A model generated the notes under the pieces. The model was not told the DNA's origin, searched no databases, and saw only the letters and a program-made list of their open reading frames with translations. The position numbers were made by a program, and so were the translations under genes. From Channallabes apus (lineage: Eukaryota > Chordata > Actinopteri > Siluriformes > Clariidae): a DNA stretch of 64,000 nt. Of this stretch, positions 46,592 to 57,599 are shown one piece after another (position 1 is the first letter of the stretch; each line of letters opens with the position of its first letter). The stretch lies in the NCBI GenBank assembly GCA_030522415.1, contig CM060106.1, forward strand, positions 31,196,485 to 31,260,484, given 5' to 3'.

Positions 46592-46984
46592 AGATCTTTC
46601 CTTGTCTAGTCCTATGATTTATATGAAAATAATGTGAGTGTGACAAAGTTTTATATATACCCAGAGCCATATATTTCTCAGTTCTAGTGTCCTTTGTTTC
46701 CAGGGCCCCATGTTACAATGTTCCCCTGGTCTACATAGCATTTATTTGGAACTTGACAATGATGTTCCTTAGATCTCTATTTATTCAATGAAATTCTGTC
46801 TACAAACCTCCAAAACCACATACAATGATAACCAGTAGTTTTGTTGTGTTCAGTTTTGAACCTTATTCCAATAAAACTTTAGTTATACTGTTATAGTTAG
46901 TCCTGTTGGAGTCCCTGCTTGCACTAAGCACAATATATACGAGGGTGTGTCAAAACTTATCTGATGCTGACAGATGTTCTTTGA

Positions 46985-47240
46985 TAACATGTGTCAGCAG
47001 TCGCCCAGTAGTTCAGGACTGAAATCCCCTTCTCAATCCCAACAATTTTGTACCTGAGCCTCTAATAATGAAAATGGACTTCCAATAATGAAACCATCCA
47101 GCCTGCTAACACACAGTATGACTGCAGATCGGTCCCTGCTATCTGATATCACCCAACTGAGGAAAGAATCCCGGTTAAGTTCGGTTCCTCTCAAGGTTTC
47201 TTCCTATTGTTACTATTTTTCCTTGCCACCATCACCATCA
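46985..47240 (+). repeat. second copy of the GGTTCCTCTCAAGGTTTCTT repeat
   Basis: Shares the TAGTTCAGGA...CCCTGCTATC...GGTTCCTCTCAAGGTTTCTT order with the copy at 9130-9470, diverged by substitutions and small gaps. Confidence 0.6.
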
Positions 47241-48393
47241 GGGACGATCTGATAAGTATGATTCATACATATTTCCTCACAGTTTTCAAACTCATTTCCA
47301 TATATTTTTTTTATTTTGTAGCTGCTTTCTATGTACCAATGATCATTGTTACAAGCACTTTAAAAATAAACTTGAACTGAATAGAAATGAACTGAAGAAT
47401 ATTTAGGAAATTGTTCATCTTGAAATGGGTCAAATTTCTTTTGAACAGAATAACATGTTTAATATGTGTTAACCTACAATGACTAGGAAACATAGGGCAC
47501 TAGGGAACACAGGTGCACTCCCATTCAAACTTAGATGCTTGTTCTTAAGACAGTTTCAGATAGGACAATATTCATTGTCATTCCTTCAAAACACACTGTA
47601 TCTATAGTTCATTTTTGAGTAAAAGAGATTTTTATTACCTTTATTAAGAGTTTCAAGGTCAAGTCTTAATACCCTTATGCATGCATTTCAGGTTGGTAAG
47701 TGTGAACATGTTTTGCATGGGAAGCGTTTAAGCCTAGAATATTTACACTGACAGGAAAGCTTTTTTTTTCCTTCCGCCACAGTCCTCCATGTGGTATTGT
47801 TGTATTGACTAGGATGACCCTTTATAAAAGTTTAACATGACTGAATGAGGACCAACATCCATAATAAACCACCAGTAGACAAGAGAACATTGTCTTACAT
47901 TGACATTGACCCAGGTATGTTGGATGCAAGATGAGAGTACATTCTGAATAGAAAAAAAAAAAATAGTTCATCTCACAGTACAGTGCAGACATTTGGAATA
48001 ACTTGGCCACTTATAATTACATTTTAGGGTGGTAAGAGGAGACCAGTGAGCCGGCAGGAAACTCACACAGACATGGCGTGAAGATGCAAAGTTCTACACA
48101 CAGGAACCTGAGTTAAGGATTGAGGCAGAGTCTCTGAACCCTTTAATTTATTCCAATAATTAAATTATTGTAAGATTCATTATCATGAATAATATATTTA
48201 TAATAATATAATAATAATATTTTTTTATCATGCCCTTATTTGTACAGTTTAATTTAATAATTAAATTTATTTTCTTTAGTATTTCTTTTTATTCATATTT
48301 ATTCCTTACGTACAAGTTTCTTTTATTTCTTATGGTCACTGGCGGTCGTATAAGCATTTCACTGCATTTCGTACTGTGTATGACTGTGTATGT

Positions 48394-48748
48394 TCATTCA
48401 TTCATTCATCTTCTATACCGCTTTATCCTGTATTTAGGGTCGCGGGGACCTGGAGCCTATCCCAGGAGACTCTGGGCATGAGGCAGGGTACACCCTGGAC
48501 AGCGTGCCAATCCATCGCAGGGCATACACACACACTCATATACACACACTATGGGAACGCCAATTAGCCTAATCGGCATGTCTTTGGACTGTGGGAGGAA
48601 ACCGGAGTACCCGGAGGAAACCCACCAAGCACGGGGAGAACATGCAAACTCCATGCACACAGAGACGGGAATCGAGCCTGGCCGGGAATCGAACCCGGAC
48701 CCTGGAGGTGCAAGGCGACAGTGCTAACCACTAGACCACCGTGCCGCC
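48394..48748 (-). repeat. full-length SINE copy with 12-bp target duplication
   Basis: Exactly duplicated gactgtgtatgt lies at 48382-48393 and 48749-48760. On the minus strand it starts GGCGGCACGGTGGTCTAGTG and ends in (ATGA)n. It splits another dispersed repeat, whose halves are 48330-48393 and 48749-48775. Confidence 0.92.
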
Positions 48749-48861
48749 GACTGTGTATGTGACAAATAAAATTTGAATTAGATCTAGATCTTGAGCCAAT
48801 GCTTGTTCAAAACTGTACATTGCCCATTCTGTACATGCTGAAAGGATAATTCCTTGTTGAT

Positions 48862-49700
48862 TATATGAGGTGATATCAAAACATTTGGTAACATGCCAAT
48901 AGATGGTGGCACAAGGCTGCACACACACTTACTGAAAGCACCGAACTTCATAAGTCAGTGTGCCAAAAGACATCATCCTGTGTACATCAGGAGCTGTGCA
49001 ACTGGCACCATTCTGATCATGTGCCTTACCATGTCTGCTATTTCATCATGAACAGCAAGTTACAACAAAGAGTGAACGTGAAATTCTGTGTGAAGCTGAG
49101 CAATGCTGCAATAATTAGTTAAAGGTGTTTTGAGTAGCATGTGCATTTCAGAAGCGAAAGAACATCACTGGAAGATATCGAGAGATCAGGACCTTCAATG
49201 AGCTCAACCCCCAAAAATGCCCAAACCAGCCAGCAACTTGTACATGATGATCGTTGGAGAACAATTCACAATAATGCTGCCACTGTCAGTGTGTCATACG
49301 GAACCAGGCAATCCTGATGTGTGATTTGAACATGCATCATGTTGCTTACACGTTCATCTCCAGGCTGTCGAACCATTGTGTTAAAGTCTGCCACGAACTC
49401 TGTCAGCATGCCATGGATGACCCGTCCTTCATTTCGAGGATCATTACCAGTGATGAAACCTGGGTGTATGGGTACGACCCTTGTCCCAAATGCATCGTCT
49501 TTTTGAACATTTGTGGCAATGTGCATCGAGAATTCGTCCCCATGGGCCAAAGCGTCAATAGCGAATTCTCTTGACAGGTTTGATGGAGAATGTACAGAGA
49601 AAGCAAATGGATCTGTGGCAGGCAAATCCCAAAACCTTTTGATACCCCCATGTACATTTAATCATCACCACATTAAAGAAAGTCCAGGGACATTGGATAA
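48862..49700 (+). mobile_element. mariner-like transposon relic
   Basis: The plus strand keeps DPSFISRIITSDETWVYGYD and, after a gap, GNVHREFVPMGQSVNSEF, both characteristic of mariner transposases (SDETWVYGYDP around the first catalytic Asp). Frames are broken repeatedly. Clear terminal repeats were not found, so the limits are approximate. Confidence 0.75.
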
Positions 49701-50107
49701 AGTGATTACACAGTAACGTCACTTTCCCAAAACCCCAGGTAAAGAGCAATTCTTTATCCATGAGGAAAATGAACTCAAATACTGTAGCTCAAGTTTTGAT
49801 CAAAGCCTTGGCAATCCTGATATGCATTTTAATTCTTCACAAGGCAAGACAATCGCACATTTTAATGAACCAATTGGAGGTGTTACTTTGCCCCTGCCAA
49901 ACACACTGCTCCTTGCCCACTGTTGCCATGGTGGACACAACACAGCAACACACCATTTCTCAAACGGAGCACATTCACCTGTAGGAATAAATACGAACTG
50001 AGTATTTTAATTAAAACATTCAAATTGAAAGCATACGAGACTCATCCTCATCTTCGAGTGAAAGAAGCACCTCAAGCAACAGCTGCACGCGTCCTGAAAA
50101 CACCGGG

Positions 50108-50141
50108 ATGCGAAAGGATTTAAAAAGGAGCTCTTATCTTG
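50108..50141 (+). CDS. unrecognised small gene, exon a (modelled start)
   Basis: ATG at 50108 starts MRKDLKRSSYL, followed by the donor G|GTAAAA (phase 1). The frame is open upstream to about 50016, with a Ser-rich stretch (SSSSSERSTSSNS), so the true N-terminus could be longer or come from an earlier exon. It joins in phase to the exon at 50591. The five exons give about 116 residues, basic and hydrophilic, with no membrane segment or signal peptide. Function unknown. Confidence 0.45.
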
Positions 50142-50517
50142 GTAAAAAAAAAAAAAGAGAGAGAACAAAACTAGTAAATTGTCCTCAAGCATATTTTCTA
50201 ATCTAATTGTTTAGCATCCACGACTGAAATGAGGCAATTATCAACACTTTTTGTTCTTGCAGTTTGATTCTATGGAAGATGCTGAATTGAATTGCTTATC
50301 TATGGTGGACTAGCTAATGAGAAAAGATAATGTTAATAATTCATGCACGTTGTAGCAGAGAATAGCAGCTTAAACCCTAAGGGCAACTTTAGCACTGCGA
50401 GCTGTGCAGCGCCTTTGTTGACTACATGAGTAACCTTCAACCAAACTTGTCTACTCTCATTCTGTTTTTAGACTCAGCTAGAACAAGCCGTCCAACCAAA
50501 AACAGCACCACCACATT

Positions 50518-50520
<3 letters not shown>

Positions 50521-50565
<45 letters not shown>

Positions 50566-50568
50566 CTG
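50521..50568. repeat. (CT)n tract before the microexon
   Basis: About 17 CT units plus CT-rich sequence, just upstream of the 39-nt exon at 50591, in the place of its polypyrimidine tract. Confidence 0.95.
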
Positions 50569-50590
50569 CGCTTTCTCTCGTTCTCTGCAG

Positions 50591-50629
50591 AATCGATTGA
50601 AGAGATACCTAAAGATATACGCACCATAG
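50591..50629 (+). CDS. unrecognised small gene, 39-nt microexon b
   Basis: The acceptor is TTCTCTGCAG, preceded by a long (CT)n tract that serves as the polypyrimidine tract; the donor is CATAG|GTAAAG. It encodes (E)SIEEIPKDIRTI. The other two frames contain stops. The phase agrees with the exons on both sides. Confidence 0.55.
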   Translation, partial: NRLKRYLKIYAP

Positions 50630-50921
50630 GTAAAGGAGGCTTGTGGCGGTGCACATGATTTATGCAAGCATATTCAAAGTGCATTTCTTTTCAGTGTATG
50701 CAGATATTTTTGTATACTCTTCAAGACAATCATAGGCAAGATATCTAATAATTTCTTGTGAACAAGATCGATTTTGTTGCAGTCCATGTGATTGAATGTA
50801 GAAAAAAATTTTAAATTCTTGAAGATTCGCACAAGAACTACTGAATTAGGTCAGACTGTATAATAAGATATTAATAATAAATAATTGTAACTTTTTCTTT
50901 TTTTTCATTTCATATCCAGAG

Positions 50922-51057
50922 AGAAGACGTACAATACAGTAGCGCGGTCCATTCCCAGAAAGATGAGCAACACTTGGCTTATTAAGAAAAATCTGCAGCA
51001 GATCAAGGGAGAAATGCAGAGACTGTCAGAACGGCATGCTCTCACTCGCCCGGAACG
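50922..51057 (+). CDS. unrecognised small gene, exon c (core)
   Basis: The exon is 136 nt. It encodes KTYNTVARSIPRKMSNTWLI, then KKNLQQIKGEMQRLSERHAL and TRPE. The acceptor is the second AG of CCAGAG, the only one that keeps the frame; the donor CG|GTCAGA is weaker than its neighbours. The amphipathic stretch NLQQIKGEMQRLSERH could be a short helix. The composition looks like a conserved cytoskeletal or ciliary small protein, but I do not recognise the family. Confidence 0.6.
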
Positions 51058-51697
51058 GTCAGACATTAATATCTCAACAGTTTTCCACCACAATACAGAG
51101 CACTGGTGTGCATGCAAATAAAGAAAAGTGTATCAGTTGAAAAAAAATGCACTTTTCTTACATTTTTTAATAATCATGTTAATATTCAGGTATAATAATA
51201 ATAATATTCTAGTATATTCATATTTTGCTATTAATATACCGCTATAAAACATTCATGATTTATTCTCAGGTACAACACACCCCTCAAATGAACAAGAGAG
51301 CAGCTCACTTTTTACAGACAATTGTCAAAAGTAACGATGTCTTCAGGGCAGAGGGGGATGTGATTAGAATTTTTTTCCCGTAACTTTTTGAAAAACTATC
51401 AACGTCAGGGTGGTAACTCTGCTTCGTGACGGGGCGCGACTCCTCCTTTATTGCTAATTTTGCCCATAACAGCATACCTAATCCTGATTCATTCATTATC
51501 TGATGAATAAACAGCTTTCATTACAGTCGACGTGAGAAGTGTGAATGAAACACTGATGTTCACACATGGAGATAGACTCACTGCTGGAAGACATGTCCCT
51601 GAAATAGAGCACAATATAATGTTTTTTTTTTCTTTGGTTCTTATCTCTCAATGCTTCATCTGCAGGTTCAAACAAACTCTGCATGTATTTTGTGCAG

Positions 51698-51776
51698 GAA
51701 GCCGTATCATCCTTTTGTGTGGAACAGCCTGAGTCCTTACAGAGACACCACAGAGATTGACTTTCTGATTGCTATG
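51698..51776 (+). CDS. unrecognised small gene, exon d
   Basis: The exon is 79 nt with acceptor TTGTGCAG and strong donor ATG|GTGAGA. It encodes (R)KPYHPFVWNSLSPYRDTTEI then DFLIAM. The aromatic and proline-rich KPYHPFVWNSLSPYRD looks like a conserved motif. Exit is phase 0 to the terminal exon. Confidence 0.65.
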
Positions 51777-52261
51777 GTGAGAGCCTGCAGCTTCAGCCAC
51801 ATTTATCTGAATTAGTTTGGTTTCTCAGCAGCCTCAGTTTATTGAGATTTTTTTTTTTTTTTGCATATACATCATTATATTATTTAAGATTATGTCAATA
51901 TTACTCATAAAGTGTAAGGTTGGTAGAATTGGATTTTGTACTTGATAATATGAATATTACTCATGCATGGCTTGAAGGAAAAAGGCACGAGCATGATGGC
52001 ACAGTGAGTAGCATTACTTCCTCACAGATCCTACGTTTGGAGTTTTTCATGTTCTTGAAATCCTCATGTGTGCTTCCTGAGGATTTTCAATTCCTCCCAT
52101 CTTCCTAAAACATGTCAGTCCATGTTTGTCCAACTTGTTTTTAGGTATCAATGACCTTGTGTGTGTATGGTACCCAGGCATCTTCCTGGGTGTATTTCAA
52201 CTTTGCACACAGTTTCTTGATCCATGTCGAAGTAATGAATAAATCAATCAATTAATCTATA

Positions 52262-52720
52262 TACATACAGTGTGATTCACTCGAAAAAGACCCCAAATAT
52301 TCTGTAATAACTTTTGCTAGGACAAAGAAATCTGAATGGAACAATGTACAATGATGTGCTCCTCGGTATATGGAGCTTTGAACATGCTGGGATGCCCCTA
52401 AGTCAGACCGATAATGTAGTCGCCAGACAGCCATCGCGCCTTTTAACACCAGACCCCTTCATTCAGGCACTCAACATCTCATCAGGATGGTGGTGCACAG
52501 TAATGAGCAGCGTGTCTTTATAGTGCGAACCTATTAGGTTACCAATCTGTTTAAGGGATGTCAGAGTGAATTTAGGAAGAAATATGGTGTTCCTGACGTA
52601 CTATCAAAGAGTCTTATTCAGAGAATGGAATGGAAACCGGAAATTATGGGATCATTTGATCTCTTATCATGGCAGAGGAACATGGAACATGGTCGCATAG
52701 TGGAAATGTGTCTTTTTCAA
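52262..52720 (+). mobile_element. decayed DNA transposon fragment (helix-turn-helix end)
   Basis: Decayed frames near 52508-52640 read like the QRVFIVRTY...FRKKYGVPDVLSK helix-turn-helix found at the N-terminus of some mariner-like transposases. No ends are recognised. The call rests on weak similarity from memory. Confidence 0.35.
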
Positions 52721-52966
52721 ATTCAAATTTTATTTGTCACATACACAGTCATACACAGTCATACACAGTCTAATATGCAGTGAAATGCTTACACGACCGC
52801 CAGTGACCTTAAAAAATAAAATAGAAAATAAAATGAAAGCTTGTAAATAAAATAAATATCAGTAAAAGGAAATACTAAAGAAATAAATTTAACTTGTAAA
52901 ATAAACGGTACAATAAGGGCATAATAAAATATTGCAAAATATAGAATATAGGGGGGGGGGGAAGTA

Positions 52967-52972
<6 letters not shown>

Positions 52973-53036
<64 letters not shown>
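52973..53036. repeat. (TG)n(TA)n compound microsatellite
   Basis: TGTGTG then about 28 TA units. A similar compound tract is at 53394-53452. Confidence 0.95.
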
Positions 53037-53038
<2 letters not shown>

Positions 53039-53039
53039 A

Positions 53040-53210
53040 AGTAACGAAGTACAAATACTTCGTTACCTTTCTTAAGTAGAAATTTTAGGTATCTATACTT
53101 TACTGGAGTAATTATTTTTCAGCCAACTTTTTACTTCTACTCCTTACATTTTTAAGCAATTATCTGTACTTTCTACTCCTTACATTTTAAAAAGAGCCTC
53201 GTTACTCTGT
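53040..53210. repeat. TACTTCTACTCCTTACATTT dispersed repeat
   Basis: Characteristic AAGTAACGAAGTACAAATAC...TTTTTACTTCTACTCC sequence found widely in fish genomes. A related fragment (TACTTAAGTACATTTCACG) lies at 34915-35035. Confidence 0.5.
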
Positions 53211-53393
53211 TTTTATGATCAGAACACGCAACACCCCCCCCCCCCCCTCTATACATATATAGAATTTAAAGTGACCATGGTTGTGCAAATATGCATGAAA
53301 GGTGACTAGTGAAAGTGACATGTGCAATTGTCCACATGTATAAATATTTAGTGCAAGTGTGTATGAACGTGTCCATGATTGTCCAGTCAATGT

Positions 53394-53454
<61 letters not shown>

Positions 53455-53469
53455 TAAATACTGTATATA

Positions 53470-54560
53470 ATTCAATTAAAAAAAAACTCATATTAGATTC
53501 ATTACACACAACCTGATATTTTCTTTATTTCTTTTAATTAAAAAAATTCAATATCTCAGAAAATTTTAATATTGAGAAAAAATTCAACATTAGAAAATCA
53601 TTGTGTCACACTCTAATCATCTAATTAATTCAAAACACCTGCAAAGGTTTCCTGAGCCTCCAGATTCACAAGCTGGAGTCAGTGCTTCAAGAGCCACCAT
53701 GCTCATACCTATCCAAGACCTTGGCTACAATTGCTGCATTCTTTGTGTCAAGCCACTCTAGAACCAGAGACAACGTTAGTCTTACCTGGGCTGAGTTTTG
53801 CTTACTAGTCCAAAGTCCACTTTTTAGATGTAAGTAAAATATGCATTTCCGTTGGAAATCAAGGTCCCAGGATCTGGAGGAGGAAAGGAGAGGCACAGAA
53901 TCCAGGTTGCTTGAGGTCCAGTATAAAGTTTGCACAGTCAAACTTTATACTGGACCACTGTGTTTCATCCCTACCAGGACATTTTAGAGTACTTCATGCT
54001 TCCCTCTGCTGACCAGCCTTATGCAAATGCTGATTTCATTTTCTGGCAGGACCTGGCACCTGCCCACACTGCCAAAAGTACTAATACCTGGTTTTGGAAC
54101 CAAGCACTAGGAACCATGGTATCCTTGTGCTGGATTGACCAGCAGATTCGCCAGACCTAAACCCCGTAGAGAATCTATGGGGTATTAGTGTATGAAGAGG
54201 AAGATGGGAGACACCAGAGTCAACAACGCAGAAGAGCTGAAGGCCGCTATCAGAGCAACCTGGACTTCCATAACACCTCAGCAGTGCCACAGATTGATCG
54301 CCTCCATGCCATGCCGCATTGCTGCAGTAATTCATGCAAAGGGAGCCCCGACCAAGTATTGAGTGATGTACATGTATACTTTTCAGTAGTCCAACATTTC
54401 TGTGTTCAATTTTTATACTGTATATACATTTTATATACATTTTCTGAGATACTGACTTTTGGGTTTTCCTTAATTGTAAGCCATCATCAAAATTAAAAGA
54501 AATAAACACTTGAAATATAGAGTTTCAGTGTGTGTACTTGGACTAAATTACTGAAATCAA
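53470..54560. mobile_element. rearranged Tc1-like relic with inverted halves
   Basis: The right half (about 53939-54560, plus) encodes decayed transposase: DFIFWQDLAPAHTAKSTNTW, then ENLWGI-like DNA, then a TPQQCHRLIASMPCRIAAVI-like stretch. The left half (53580-53932) reads in the opposite direction. They meet at a 17-bp perfect palindrome (53916-53932 and 53939-53955, 6-nt loop). It lies in the last intron of the small plus-strand gene. Confidence 0.65.
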
Positions 54561-54717
54561 TAAAATTTTTGATGATTGAGATACACCGGTTTATTTAGAC
54601 ATAGATAATCCCTTCAAAAGTGCCAATGTCAGCTTCCTGTCAGTCTACCTACAGTATGCTTTATATGAATATGCTGTTGATGGAGTGTTTGCTTCTTAAA
54701 TGTGCTTTATTTTTCAG

Positions 54718-54780
54718 CCCTCTGGCCAGCGCATCAAGGATCGAAGAGCTTCAGTAAAAGCTGTCCATCTGTCAAACTGA
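54718..54780 (+). CDS. unrecognised small gene, terminal exon e with stop
   Basis: The acceptor TTTTTCAG is followed by PSGQRIKDRRASVKAVHLSN and TGA (54778-54780). The end is highly basic. The gene ends tail-to-tail with znf507, whose 3' UTR end is predicted about 2.8 kb further right. No canonical AATAAA is obvious just downstream. Confidence 0.6.
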   Translation, partial: PSGQRIKDRRASVKAVHLSN

Positions 54781-57599
54781 CACTTCCTGTCCAGTGAATT
54801 GATGAATATTGGACATTTCTGATTCCCCCCCGACAGGCATAGTGAGGAAAGTTTGCAACTTGCAATTTTACACAGTTTATGGCTAATTAATGCACTAAAT
54901 CTTCGATTTAATGCCATTTCCATTTGGACACACTGACCTTCCCGTATTTGCATGAAAATTTACCCCTTTCAGTAAAGTGTTGTTTGTTGAATGTTTTACG
55001 AGCTCGAGCTCTGATCACGCAGAGTACGTCGCACAGATGCGCCCGAACATCCCACTGGCAAATAAGATTAAAAAGAATGACTGTGATATAATTTATTGTG
55101 TCCTTCCTGTAAGTCCCAATCATATTTAAAATTCAAGCATGTTGGATCATGCTGCTTGAAGACGGAATTCACAAAACGCCTAAAGAGCATCTTTCAGATA
55201 TGCATATGTGCCATTGTGTGTGGAACCGCTTTGAAATTCGTAGATGTTCCACGCTGAAACTGATGAAAGAGAGATTGGTGCATCCACATGGATGGAGGAG
55301 AAGTATTAAAAGAATGCTGCAGCCGGTATGAAAGGGTTTAAGATTATCAAAGAGATTTAGGAGAATAAATTGGCAGGCAGTTCACTGGAGTGAAGGATTA
55401 TGGCACAAGAAAAGTGTAAATGTTTAATGGCTCTCTCTTTCTATCACTCTCTCACTTTTAAAAATTTTTGTATTTATTCTTGGAAGGCACTTATGTGTCT
55501 GGCTTTAGTTCCCGATAAGCTCAAAGGAAAAAGTAGGTTGCGGCCTTTTTCATTTCACACATTATCTCTTCCTGGAGAAAGCTTGGATGGTGAAATAAGA
55601 GATTTAAAGCGCGAGGCCATGGCTTATTAAAGTTATGCTACTATATTTTCTAGTCGACCCGTGTGCTATTTCGTAAACCCATGAGAGAAAACAGTGTCTG
55701 GTCCCCCCCGCCCCCCCCCGTCCACTAACCCGAACACAAAAACAAGTTTTTTTTTTTTCGCAGCAGTGTAAAGAAAAAAATAAGGGATTTGGATTTATCT
55801 GGTAAAAAGGACAAAACAGCCAAGAGAGCCACTTGACACAAGTGCGCTTTCTTTTTTTTCTCTAAGTGATTTCCTTTACTCTCTCTCTCTCTCGCTCCCT
55901 CTCCAGTCATCTCTTGTTTTGCCCTGAACTCCATTTTCAAAAAGCATTGCAAAGAGGCTTTCTTCCTTCTTCACCAAAGCACAGTTCAATTCCGCCCCCT
56001 GGCTTATCACTGTTCCTGCAGTCCAGGGTTATGATATTTACCAACATTAAATCCACCAGAGACCGCTTTACATTTAAATACTGGCTATTGACTTCATGTT
56101 TCACTGAATCCTGTGCTCTCAAAAAATATGAAACTGACTAAACAGCTTTGGAATAGCACTTGCTTATCATTAAATGGTTTATGACCTTAACCACAAAGTC
56201 TATGCTGTTTTGTGATGTCATTTAGACTAATGTGGGCCTCCTGTTGGAAAATGTCTTGCATAATGAGTTCGGTATGACTTTCATTTAAGGTTACAGATTA
56301 TTATTATAATTTTTTTCAAATCAAGTTGTACCCACTTTACTATAATTAAGGAATCATTATTGCATTAAAGAGGACGATATAGTAATGCAGCATAGTATTA
56401 TCAACTCACAACCCTGACAAGGACTACGCTAATTACTTTACCGAAAGTGATTTTGGCATGGAAGTATTGCGTATTCATACACATCTTGTATATAACATAA
56501 ATATATAATTTTAATCATATATTAAAATCACTCACTGATCGTCTATACTGCTTTATCCTGTATACAGGGTCGTGGGGGCTTGGAGCTTAACCTAGGAGAC
56601 TTGAGCCATGAGCTAGGGTGGCCGTCCATGCAGGGCACACACACACACACACACACGCTCAATTTGGGAACAGCAGTTCTAATCTGTATGTCTTTGGACT
56701 GTGGGAGGAAACCGAAGGACCCAGAGGAAACCCACCAACCATGGCGATAACAAACTCCATGCACACAGACCCAGGGCAGGAATCAAACCCATACTCTGGA
56801 GATGCAAGGCAGCAGTCCTAACCACTAAGCCTTCGTGCTGCCAATTATAAGCTCAAATTAATAATTTATTATTAAATTAAAAAAAAATTTATACCACAGC
56901 TTCCAAGTAAAGTCGACTTGATTTCTCAAGTATCCTCGACTAAAACCAAATTAGAAACTAATTATAATCATTGTAAAGCAGTGACCTGGAGTTGATAACC
57001 TTTTATAAACTCGTTTTCACATTGCTTAATTTATATATATTAATTACATTTTATTTGATTAATGACTGGCTGGTGGGATGGAGCATGACAGTGACATGGC
57101 ATTCAGAAAAATTTTATTACAAATTGCCTTTTTAAACTTAAAAATATATTTTTTACACATTATACTTTTTATTCATTTATAAAGTTGTTGAATGTCTGTG
57201 AACCAAATAATCACTGTTATTCAGACGATCATTAATCATCATTCACCCACCTGCTTCTGTTTTGCCCTTTTTTAAAGTTAAGACCAAAAAAAAAAAAAAA
57301 AAAAAAAGGTTGTTACCGAGAAACCACAAGACGCAAAATCTTTGAGACAGCTTTACCTCTGACTGCTCCAAAGTCCCATGATGCGATTTACTACAAAAAG
57401 TGTCAGAGAGGTCTTTCTTAAACTTTCTGAAATCCGAAAGGGCCAGACTTCACAGTTGAGAAAGTCGATCAGCTGGATAAAAGCACAATGAACATGCTGA
57501 ACTTTGCTGCTGTGTGAAATGGAAAAGTTAAGCTCTGTGGATTTAAGTCTTTTTTTTTGTGCTGACCACCAAAAATAACGACACATTCACAAGGTTGAT
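54781..57599. other. intergenic region between two convergent genes
   Basis: Contains a C-run with (CT)n tracts (55685-55910), the SINE at 56529, and poly-A at 57288. The first few hundred bases are probably the small gene's 3' UTR. No other gene is supported. Confidence 0.6.
56529..56842 (-). repeat. diverged SINE copy
   Basis: Tail TATACTGCTTTATCCTGTAT and core AATCTGTATGTCTTTGGACT with ACCCACCAACC; the head near 56800-56842 is altered. Intergenic, between the small gene and the znf507 3' end. Confidence 0.75.

Larger units (their letters stand above)
44900..50107. other. intergenic region between dpy19l3 and the small plus-strand gene
   Basis: Filled by the ISL2EU-like element, a dispersed repeat, a SINE nested in another repeat, and a mariner relic. 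Any 5' exons or promoter of the small gene should be here, but none could be defined. Confidence 0.6.

Noticed and set aside
55400..55630. 76-codon ORF downstream of the small gene as an extra exon
   Set aside because: The small gene already ends with a stop at 54780 and this frame has no plausible acceptor in phase.
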